Shown: positions 1-5,570 of the stretch, piece by piece
How the letters are laid out: the number at the start of each line of letters is the position of its first letter
Numbering within the stretch: the first letter of the stretch is position 1
Assembly (NCBI GenBank): GCA_013698055.1
Contig: JACCVS010000409.1
Span: forward strand, 1-5,835
Source: Acidobacteriota bacterium
GTDB lineage: Bacteria > Acidobacteriota > Blastocatellia > Pyrinomonadales > Pyrinomonadaceae
Reading direction: 5' to 3'
DNA: 5,835 nucleotides
Made by a program: the position numbers and the translations under genes
The notes under the pieces: generated by a model
What the model was told of the DNA's origin: nothing
The model's database searches: none
What the model saw: the letters and a program-made list of their open reading frames with translations, nothing else

Positions 1-1137
1 ATCAGAGGTGGCTTTGGAGTTTTCAATACACGTGCGCCTTTGAGAAATGTTATTGATACAATCAGAAACTCTCTGAACGAACCCTTCCGTTTCTCTTTCA
101 GCCGTGCGGAAGCGCTTGCACTGGGTTTGAGATATCCCACGAGCGCCGCAGCCGTGCGTGCGGCTGTCCCGGTGCTCCCGTGGTCGGGCACCACGATCAA
201 TCCTGATTTTCCAAATCCATATAGCATGCAATGGATTTTGAGTTTTCAAAGACAGTTGACCAGTACCATCGCGATCGATACTGCTTATGTGGGTACTCGC
301 GGTCTCAATCTGATTTATAACCGGGACATAAACCTGGTTGACAGAGTGACCGGCCTACGACCTTTCGCCGCCGCCGGCTTCGGGCAGTTCCGCCATTTCG
401 ACACGTCGGACTCCACCTCCTATCATGCCTGGCAAACATCTGTCCAGAAGCGTTTCTCCAACGACTTCCTGTTCAACGTGAACTACACCTGGGCCAGATC
501 TATTTCCTATGGGGGGGGAGACTTGTCTTCACTTGCTAACCCGCAGGACCCGAATAATATTAGGAATGAGAGAGGGCCGTCTGCCTTTGACATCAACCAC
601 CGCTTCTCGACTGACTTTCTTTATGTGCTGCCATTCGCGAGGATGTGGGGTTCGGACAGCTTGGGCAAGAGGCTCCTGTACGCAGGATGGCAATTCGGCG
701 GTATCTTAAGGGCTGAGAGCGGCGCACCATTTACACTTTTCAATCCTAACAGTTCGCTTCCAAACAATAGCCAGAGGGTGGATTACCTCGGCGGGCCAGT
801 GTATCTACACTCATCTGATAATCCGTTGCAGTATTTGAACCCGGCGGCATTTGCCAGAGTTCCAGTTAATGCTGTCAGCAGAGCACCGATACGCCCCGGA
901 ACGCTGGGGCGAAATGCGCTTCGACTGCCCGGCTTCTGGCAAGTTGATCTCAGCCTGGCCAAGACCTTCGCCGTCACCGAAAGATTGCGAGTGCAATTGC
1001 GTGCGGATATGTTCAATGCTTTGAATCATACGGACTTTTCGGCGGTTATAACTAACATTACCGCCCCAACCTTCGGTCGCTTTACTGCTACGAGAGGTGC
1101 TCGCACAGGGCAGTTGAACTTGAGGATCACTTTCTAA
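1..1137 (+). CDS. Oar-like TonB-dependent outer-membrane receptor, C-terminal part (5' end outside window)
   Basis: The frame is open from base 1 to a TAA at 1135-1137 (378 residues visible), so the start lies upstream. The TTG at 40 has no special claim as a start, because the in-frame residues before it (IRGGFGVFNTRAPL) already look like barrel sequence. The family forms a 22-stranded outer-membrane beta-barrel with an N-terminal plug and often a carboxypeptidase-regulatory-like domain, and imports substrates or docks proteins using TonB energy. Full members are usually about 1000-1200 aa, so roughly the last third is seen. Diagnostic pieces in order are a PYSMQW strand start, YVGTRG, SYHAWQ, a VNYTWARS strand, NERGPSAFDINHRF, a GWQFGG strand, LRVQLRADMFNALNH, and the C-terminal strand QLNLRITF ending in the aromatic residue expected for BAM recognition. 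Plug and TonB box are not in view, and the substrate cannot be inferred. A G8 run lies at 511-518 inside codons for Tyr-Gly-Gly-Gly-Asp. Confidence 0.9.
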   Translation: MRGGFGVFNTRAPLRNVIDTIRNSLNEPFRFSFSRAEALALGLRYPTSAAAVRAAVPVLPWSGTTINPDFPNPYSMQWILSFQRQLTSTIAIDTAYVGTRGLNLIYNRDINLVDRVTGLRPFAAAGFGQFRHFDTSDSTSYHAWQTSVQKRFSNDFLFNVNYTWARSISYGGGDLSSLANPQDPNNIRNERGPSAFDINHRFSTDFLYVLPFARMWGSDSLGKRLLYAGWQFGGILRAESGAPFTLFNPNSSLPNNSQRVDYLGGPVYLHSSDNPLQYLNPAAFARVPVNAVSRAPIRPGTLGRNALRLPGFWQVDLSLAKTFAVTERLRVQLRADMFNALNHTDFSAVITNITAPTFGRFTATRGARTGQLNLRITF

Positions 1138-1165
1138 TTAAGGGTTGAAAGGCAATTTCAGCTGA

Positions 1166-1209
1166 ATGAGCCTGGAGACTGACTTAAGAGAAAAAGCCTC
1201 CAGGCTCAT
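1166..1209 (+). terminator. 12-bp perfect stem-loop after the receptor gene, possible terminator
   Basis: ATGAGCCTGGAG at 1166-1177 is exactly complementary to CTCCAGGCTCAT at 1198-1209, with a 20-nt A-rich loop. It begins 28 nt after the receptor stop codon, and a 10-bp palindrome (TTCAGCTGAA, 1157-1166) abuts its left arm. The position fits transcript termination or 3'-end protection. Against a classic intrinsic terminator, the loop is long and the downstream bases (CTCTTATAGAG) are only mildly T-rich. The stem itself is certain; its role is inferred. Confidence 0.45.
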
Positions 1210-1277
1210 CTCTTATAGAGGCCCTAAACAACACCGGTGACGTATACCAGATTGAACCCGAAAGTTAACAGGTAGAT

Positions 1278-2117
1278 ATGGTAAATATAAGCGCGATTGT
1301 CTCTGACATGAGGAAAAAGCGTTCGCTGGAACGTTTACTGGCTTCGTATATTATCCTGATGATATGTGCGGTGGTTGCTGCGCCCCAGTCAGCCAAACCA
1401 GATACACAGGATTGCACTGAAGTAAGAGCGCAGGCCGCGCGTCTTGAATCAAGAATTAAAGACTGGCCCGCGCTGGCACGTTATCGTCAGGCTAACGCGC
1501 AGGTTCCTGCGCAGGCAAAAAACGAAGAGCGCGTAGTTTTCATGGGCGACTCGATTACCGATTGGTGGGATAACGAGGGCAATGGTGGGTTCTTTCCCGG
1601 TAAACCATACATCAATCGCGGCATAGGTGGACAGAACACGGGGCAGATGCTCATCCGGTTTCGCCCCGATGTAATCGCGTTGAAGCCAAAGGTTGTGGTG
1701 ATACTTGGGGGCACCAACGATATTGCTGATAAGCCGGAGATGACAGCACTTGAACCCATCAAAGCTAATCTTATCTCGATGATTGAACTCTCACGCGCCA
1801 ATAATATTCGCGTGGTATTGGCATCACTGCTTCCCGTTAGCGATTACGGGAGGGTTAGGGATCGAGACGATCCCCCTATAGCTCAAACCGTGCGCAGACG
1901 TCCCGAGCAGATTAAAGCTCTCAATGAATGGATAAGAACTTACGCCGCCGAGAATGGTTTAACCTATCTCGACTACTATTCTGCGATGGTAGATGAAAAG
2001 GGCTTCTTGCAAGCTACGTTCAGCAATGATGGGCTCCACCCGGTGGGTAAAGGCTACGCGGTCATGGTTCCGCTTGCAGAACAAGCTATCGCCAAAGCTT
2101 TGAAGAGAAAGCGATGA
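1278..2117 (+). CDS. exported SGNH/GDSL-type hydrolase (esterase/acylhydrolase-like)
   Basis: This is a complete 279-aa serine hydrolase of the SGNH fold, a family that removes acyl or acetyl groups from lipids, glycans or small esters. All consensus blocks are present: block I VVFMGDSITDWW with nucleophile Ser92, block II NRGIGGQNTGQ (oxyanion glycine about 118), block III LGGTND with Asn147, and block V DGLHP with Asp251 and His254. A basic stretch (residues 12-19) followed by a hydrophobic segment (about 20-36) and small residues near 35-39 indicates a Sec signal peptide, so the enzyme is probably periplasmic or secreted. Residues 40-85, including DWPALARYR, resemble the short N-terminal region common in exported members. 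AGGTAG sits about 5 nt before the ATG at 1278. The ATG at 1308 would give a tidier signal peptide but has no ribosome-binding site. The gene lies 140 bp after the receptor and has its own spacer. The substrate cannot be called; a carbohydrate or lipid acyl esterase is the general expectation. Confidence 0.9.
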   Translation: MVNISAIVSDMRKKRSLERLLASYIILMICAVVAAPQSAKPDTQDCTEVRAQAARLESRIKDWPALARYRQANAQVPAQAKNEERVVFMGDSITDWWDNEGNGGFFPGKPYINRGIGGQNTGQMLIRFRPDVIALKPKVVVILGGTNDIADKPEMTALEPIKANLISMIELSRANNIRVVLASLLPVSDYGRVRDRDDPPIAQTVRRRPEQIKALNEWIRTYAAENGLTYLDYYSAMVDEKGFLQATFSNDGLHPVGKGYAVMVPLAEQAIAKALKRKR

Positions 2118-2171
2118 TTGACAGTGTCAGGATTTCGGTTGTATTTAGATTTCACTCAGGACGGAGATAAA

Positions 2172-2207
2172 GCTCACCGAATAAGTTGCAAACATTTATT
2201 TGTGAGC
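2172..2207. other. imperfect hairpin in the spacer between hydrolase and symporter
   Basis: GCTCAC at 2172-2177 pairs with GTGAGC at 2202-2207, and AATAA at 2180-2184 pairs with TTATT at 2196-2200. Between them lie a possible G-T wobble (2179/2201) and one bulged C, and the loop is 11 nt. It starts 54 nt after the hydrolase stop codon. No T-run follows it on the + strand, so it is not a standard terminator. It may protect the 3' end of the hydrolase transcript, or it may be chance in an AT-rich spacer. Confidence 0.3.
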
Positions 2208-2261
2208 AAGAAGCATTCCGCCACATCAGCATCCAGAAAGTTTATGTCCTATAGATCAAAT

Positions 2262-2291
2262 TTAACGAGTAAAGTTTATTCTCACTATATT
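2262..2291 (+). promoter_or_regulatory. tentative sigma70-type promoter for the symporter gene
   Basis: TTAACG (2262-2267, four of six matches to the -35 consensus) is followed after 18 nt by TATATT (2286-2291, five of six matches to the -10 consensus). It lies about 50 bp before the symporter ATG in a very AT-rich stretch. Such matches are common by chance in AT-rich DNA, so this is only a candidate. Confidence 0.25.
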
Positions 2292-2340
2292 TAGCAAACA
2301 GCTATTTTTATTAAAAACAGTTTCACCTTCCGAGTAAACC

Positions 2341-3924
2341 ATGAAATCAAGTCACAGCCTGGACTATATCGTTGTAGCCGCTTATTTCCTGGTTGTCTCA
2401 TTTATCGGACTCTGGGCGGCGCGCAGGAAGAAGCGGACTACCGATGATTACTTTCTGGCTAACCGTCGGATGCCCGGGTGGATTGTAGGCTTCGCCGTAG
2501 TCGGCACGATGATCAGCAGCGTGAGCTTCGTCGCCCATCCGGGCGCGGCCTTCGCACGTAATTGGTGGCTAATTGTGCCCAACCTGATGGTGCCTTTCCT
2601 CCTAATCTTGGTCGTAATCTTCGTTGTTCCGTTTTACCGCCGGGTCGTACGCATGAGCAGCTATGAGTACCTCGAGAAGCGTTTCGGTGTTCTTGCCCGA
2701 CTGTATGGCGCCTCTGGCTTTCTACTTCTGCGTACAATTGATCTTGCCTTCACACTGTTGTTAACGGCCATCGCAGTTGAGGTGGTGACCGGCTGGGACA
2801 TTCGTCTGGTGATCCTGTGTCTTGGTCTCTTCACCATTCTCTATACGCTTGTCGGTGGTATCGAAGCCGTCGTCTATACAGACGTGCTACAGGGTTTCGC
2901 GCTGGCGACGGGAGCTTTATCCGTACTCCTGATCATACTTTTCCGTCCGGAGGGTGGACCGGCAGCAGTGATCTCAACCGCTTATGGAGGAGGTAAGTTC
3001 GGCCTGGGTGATTTTAGTTTCAGTTGGCAGAGCCTCTTCGGCGAGCACCCCACTTTCTGGATTCTGGCGCTCTCTGGAGTACTGCATTTTAGTCGGGCTT
3101 ACATGACCGAGCCCAATATGGTCCAACGTTATTTGATCGCGCGGTCTGACAGGGATGCACAACGCGGTGTCATGGCTGGCGCACTCGCCTGTCTACCCAT
3201 CTGGCTAACTTTCGCTTTCATCGGTTCTTGCCTCTGGGCGTTCTTTCAATTAACACAGCAGAATTTACCCGATGAAGTGCTCCAAAAGCCTGATAATATT
3301 CTGCCGTATTTTATCAACACGCAGTTACCGCCAGGGCTGGTGGGTCTCATTCTTGCGGCCATTCTCTCGTCATGCAATTCATCCGTCAGCTCTGATCTGA
3401 ATAGCGTGGGAACCGTTGTGACACAAGACTACTTTGTGCGAGCGGTGCCCGGGTCCTCTGAGCAAACGCGAGTTCTCTTTGGCCGCTGCGCCGTAGCTGT
3501 CACAGGTATCCTCTGCATCTGCATCGCCATTATCTTGCTCTCCGCCCGCGCCAAAGCACTGGTGGAACTGATCGTGACTCTGGGAATGATCTTTTCGGGC
3601 GGGATGCTGGGACTCTTCGCTCTTGGCTTTCTCAGCACTAGAGCGACGCGGCGCGGAGCTTATATTGGGACATCCATTTGTCTCGTGTTTATTTTATGGT
3701 CAACCATTACAGGCCCGCTCAAGATTAATCTCGGGTTTAATTTCAATATGCACCCGATCATGATCGGAGTTTTTAGCCACTTCATACTTTTCATCACCGG
3801 TTATTTCGCGAGCTTAATATTTGGAGGGTATCGGCCCGAACTGACCGGGCTCACAATCGGTAGCCGTAAAGAAGCAGAGATAATTCAATCCGCTGTTCTG
3901 CCAGGGTTAACTACATCGTCTTAA
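2341..3924 (+). CDS. sodium:solute symporter, SSS (SLC5-like) family
   Basis: This complete 527-aa inner-membrane protein has about 13 hydrophobic segments (roughly 8-27, 47-66, 77-98, 124-148, 154-172, 183-201, 237-251, 278-302, 331-352, 382-400, 407-430, 437-457, 472-494). It fits the Na+-coupled LeuT-fold symporter family in length and topology. Family signatures seen are DDYFLANRRMPGW after segment 1, VGTMISS in the next helix, GGIEAVVYTDVLQ (172-184), the VQRYLIARSDRDAQRG loop (261-276), and LAAILSSCNSSVSSDLNS (338-355). Ala340, Ser343 and Ser344 line up with the Na2-site residues of vSGLT (AIVSS), suggesting sodium coupling is retained. The solute could be a sugar, organic acid or other small molecule; nothing in view decides this. 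The ATG at 2341 has only a weak upstream GAG (2332-2334) as ribosome-binding site, yet the next in-frame Met would remove most of the first helix. The regulator downstream is a plausible but unproven controller. Confidence 0.93.
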   Translation: MKSSHSLDYIVVAAYFLVVSFIGLWAARRKKRTTDDYFLANRRMPGWIVGFAVVGTMISSVSFVAHPGAAFARNWWLIVPNLMVPFLLILVVIFVVPFYRRVVRMSSYEYLEKRFGVLARLYGASGFLLLRTIDLAFTLLLTAIAVEVVTGWDIRLVILCLGLFTILYTLVGGIEAVVYTDVLQGFALATGALSVLLIILFRPEGGPAAVISTAYGGGKFGLGDFSFSWQSLFGEHPTFWILALSGVLHFSRAYMTEPNMVQRYLIARSDRDAQRGVMAGALACLPIWLTFAFIGSCLWAFFQLTQQNLPDEVLQKPDNILPYFINTQLPPGLVGLILAAILSSCNSSVSSDLNSVGTVVTQDYFVRAVPGSSEQTRVLFGRCAVAVTGILCICIAIILLSARAKALVELIVTLGMIFSGGMLGLFALGFLSTRATRRGAYIGTSICLVFILWSTITGPLKINLGFNFNMHPIMIGVFSHFILFITGYFASLIFGGYRPELTGLTIGSRKEAEIIQSAVLPGLTTSS

Positions 3925-4045
3925 AAGTCGCTGAGGGGTTGCCAAAAGCGCAGGCAAAACTGAAACCAGAGAAGGGTTGAGCAACTTTACTATCGACCGG
4001 CTATGACTCTAAAAAATTGTGCGTTCCCAGAAATGTGAAAATTAA

Positions 4046-4074
4046 TTGACACTTAGCTTCAACTTTGTTATTTC
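4046..4074 (+). promoter_or_regulatory. candidate promoter upstream of the IclR gene, abutting the inserted element
   Basis: TTGACA at 4046-4051 is a perfect -35 hexamer. Seventeen bases later, TATTTC (4069-4074) is a weak -10 match, and its bases overlap the left copy of the direct repeat that flanks the inserted element. If the site is used, the 103-bp element lies in the transcribed leader or right at the start site. The -35 match is clear; promoter activity is inferred. Confidence 0.4.
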
Positions 4075-4075
4075 T
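4070..4075. repeat. left target-site duplication of the inserted element
   Basis: ATTTCT directly precedes the left terminal inverted repeat and is repeated exactly at 4179-4184. The repeat could be as short as TTTC if the outer T/A pair is counted as part of the inverted repeats. Confidence 0.6.
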
Positions 4076-4178
4076 TAGGAGTTACGCAGTTGAAGCGGTC
4101 TTTAGTGAAAACAAAAGACTTAGGGAAACTAATCGTCCTCGTAAGTAATTGATTCTTCGTCAACATGCGTAACTCCTA
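4076..4178. mobile_element. 103-bp MITE-like element with perfect terminal inverted repeats
   Basis: TAGGAGTTACGCA at 4076-4088 is the exact reverse complement of TGCGTAACTCCTA at 4166-4178. The complementarity continues inward as GTTGA (4089-4093) against TCAAC (4160-4164) with one unpaired base (A4165). ATTTCT flanks both ends as a direct repeat. No coding capacity exists between the ends. A small internal hairpin, GTCTTT (4098-4103) with AAAGAC (4114-4119), is also present. The structure fits a non-autonomous miniature inverted-repeat element mobilised in trans by a related transposase. The family is uncertain: the TA at each tip would also suit an IS630/Tc1-mariner type insertion, whereas a 4-6 bp duplication would suit other DDE families. 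It lies 45 bp before the IclR start codon. As RNA the element could fold into a long hairpin in that gene's leader. Confidence 0.7.
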
Positions 4179-4184
4179 ATTTCT
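4179..4184. repeat. right target-site duplication of the inserted element
   Basis: The second copy of ATTTCT directly follows the right terminal inverted repeat and matches 4070-4075. Confidence 0.6.
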
Positions 4185-4210
4185 ATCATCTTTTAATTTA
4201 TTTTCTCAAT

Positions 4211-4214
4211 GGAG
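4211..4214 (+). promoter_or_regulatory. ribosome-binding site that supports a TTG start for the IclR gene
   Basis: GGAG at 4211-4214 lies 8 nt before the TTG at 4223, which is good spacing. The alternative in-frame ATG at 4271 has only AAGG (4255-4258) at a poor 12-nt distance. Confidence 0.55.
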
Positions 4215-4222
4215 CAAATTTA

Positions 4223-5077
4223 TTGCCGAAATCCGCGGTTAAAATTCGGAGAAGAAGGTCCAAGTCCAGTATGTATCCTGAGGCTCAATCCGAGGTTTCA
4301 TCTGCACCTGAGTACTATTCTAAAGCTATCGGGCGGGCACTGGACATCCTCGGGTATTTTTCGGACTCGGAGACCACACTTAATTTGACAGAGATCGTTC
4401 AGATGAGCGGTATACCGGAGGCTTCCCTATTTCGGATTCTATTAACACTTGAATATCATCGCTATCTCCAACGTAATCCGGATGGTTCTTACAAGATGGC
4501 GCCCAAGGTCTTGTTCGGAACCCTCTATGAGCACGCCGAGAACGTCCGCCAGAAGGTTCATCCCTTATTGATAAATCTGAATCAGCGTTTCGATGAAACG
4601 GTCAGTCTGGCTTATTTATTCGGTGACAAGATTCAGGTTATTGATGTCCTGGAGGCATTCAAAGAGGTTCGCGCGACGAATTCACTCGGCAAGTTGCTCC
4701 CCCCACACTGTAGTTCCATGGCCAAGGCCATCACGGCATTTCAGCCCAGTGATCGTTTTGACAGAATTATTCAGGTCTATGGCTTAGTGCGTTTCACCGA
4801 GAGAACTATTGTCGATCGCTTAGCTCTCCTTAAAGAGTATGAGAATATACGGAGTAGCGGCTGGTCTATGGAACGCGAAGAATCTTCCGTCGGCATATGT
4901 TGTTTTGGAGCACCGATATTTAATGAGAAGCAGCATGCGGTCGCAGCCATCAGTGTCATGTGCCCGCTTATCCGCATTACACCCGCGCGGGAAAAAGAGA
5001 TCATCCAGGCTCTCGTCAAAACCTCACAAAAGGCCTCCGCGACGCTCCAATTAAATCATCCGTTGACCGACTCATGA
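4223..5077 (+). CDS. IclR-family transcriptional regulator
   Basis: This complete 284-aa cytoplasmic regulator has an N-terminal winged helix-turn-helix at about residues 35-95 (AIGRALDILGYF; recognition region LTEIVQMSGIPEASLFRIL; wing NPDGSYKMAP). An IclR effector-binding domain follows at about 108-272. Effector-domain landmarks are LPPHCSSMAKAI (159-170, in place of the usual H-x-TALGKA), GWSMEREESSVGICCFGAPIF (213-233) and AVAAISVMCP (239-248). The family binds palindromic operators as dimers or tetramers and typically controls uptake and catabolism of small carbon compounds, as activator or repressor. A basic arm (KIRRRRSK, 7-14) precedes the HTH if translation starts at the TTG, which the ribosome-binding site favours; starting at the ATG at 4271 would remove it and give 268 aa. 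The symporter just upstream on the same strand is the most obvious candidate target. The gene is convergent with the hydratase gene, 72 bp away, with no clear terminator between them. Confidence 0.9.
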   Translation: MPKSAVKIRRRRSKSSMYPEAQSEVSSAPEYYSKAIGRALDILGYFSDSETTLNLTEIVQMSGIPEASLFRILLTLEYHRYLQRNPDGSYKMAPKVLFGTLYEHAENVRQKVHPLLINLNQRFDETVSLAYLFGDKIQVIDVLEAFKEVRATNSLGKLLPPHCSSMAKAITAFQPSDRFDRIIQVYGLVRFTERTIVDRLALLKEYENIRSSGWSMEREESSVGICCFGAPIFNEKQHAVAAISVMCPLIRITPAREKEIIQALVKTSQKASATLQLNHPLTDS

Positions 5078-5149
5078 AGAAGTTCGGCTCACAATGGTCG
5101 GTCCTGAAATCTCAAATCAAGCTGATCCAGACAGCCGCTATTGATTCCT

Positions 5150-5545
5150 CTAATTTAGAAGCATCACCGCTTCACCTTGGATCAGCACCTCCCCATGTTG
5201 ATTCTCGCACATCGTTTCCAACGTCACAATCGGCTTGTCTTCTCTGATCTTGATAATCGTAGCTCGGGCCGTCACCGTATCATCCGGAAAGACCGGTGCG
5301 ATAAAGCGCACAGTGTAGCCGAGAGAGATGACTCCCTCGGAAGCAAGTTCGGTTCCCAGAACAGTTGAAATTAGCGAGGCGCTCAGCATGCCATGAGCGA
5401 TACGGCGGCCAAACCTGGTTGTCCGGGCATAATCATCGTCGAGGTGAAGCGGATTATGATCACCCGTAAGTTCGGCGAATGCTTGAATATCGTTGTCTGT
5501 GATTTTCTTTGAATAAGCAGCAGTGGCTCCGATGTGCAGTTTCAT
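5150..5545 (-). CDS. MaoC-family (R)-specific enoyl-CoA hydratase, PhaJ-like
   Basis: This is a complete 131-aa single hot-dog-fold protein. The hydratase-2 motif is intact: TGDHNPLHLD (27-36) with the catalytic pair Asp29 and His34. AHGML (50-54), VISLGYTVRFIAPVFPDD (72-89) and REDKPIVTLET (101-111) follow in the same order and nearly the same wording as in PhaJ proteins of about 134 aa. Such enzymes hydrate trans-2-enoyl-CoA to (R)-3-hydroxyacyl-CoA, linking beta-oxidation or acyl-CoA pathways to polyhydroxyalkanoate or other (R)-hydroxyacyl products; no PHA synthase is visible here, so the pathway is open. The ATG at 5545-5543 is chosen because GGAAAGGA lies just upstream and the family N-terminus starts there. 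The frame stays open to 5821 (223 aa), but that extension reads across a ligase pseudogene and is not part of this protein. Confidence 0.93.
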   Translation of the reverse strand: MKLHIGATAAYSKKITDNDIQAFAELTGDHNPLHLDDDYARTTRFGRRIAHGMLSASLISTVLGTELASEGVISLGYTVRFIAPVFPDDTVTARATIIKIREDKPIVTLETMCENQHGEVLIQGEAVMLLN

Positions 5546-5553
5546 GGGCGTGT

Positions 5554-5561
5554 TCCTTTCC
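5554..5561 (-). promoter_or_regulatory. ribosome-binding site fixing the hydratase start
   Basis: On the minus strand GGAAAGGA ends 8 nt before the ATG at 5545. It supports initiation there rather than at the in-frame ATG 18 nt further upstream (5563), which would overlap this site. Confidence 0.7.
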
Positions 5562-5570
5562 ATTTGTTTC

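Noticed and set aside
783..1029. Minus-strand open frames antisense to the receptor gene
   Set aside because: They are shadows of a strongly recognisable coding frame and contain no family motifs.
1356..1367. Lipoprotein lipobox (Leu-Met-Ile-Cys) in the hydrolase signal region
   Set aside because: Ile directly before Cys does not fit the lipobox, and the Cys lies inside the hydrophobic core. A standard signal peptide fits better.
3939..3957. Small inverted repeat TTGCC/GGCAA after the symporter as a terminator
   Set aside because: It has only 5 bp with a 9-nt loop and no T-run. The 3925-4045 stretch shows nothing else convincing.
3925..4045. Possible short coding remnant just after the symporter stop
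   Set aside because: Short open pieces exist, but they carry no recognisable motif and are interrupted by stops.
4960..5368. Plus-strand open frames across the end of the IclR gene and through the hydratase gene
   Set aside because: Both overlap confident genes out of frame or antisense, have no ribosome-binding site, and are compositionally odd.
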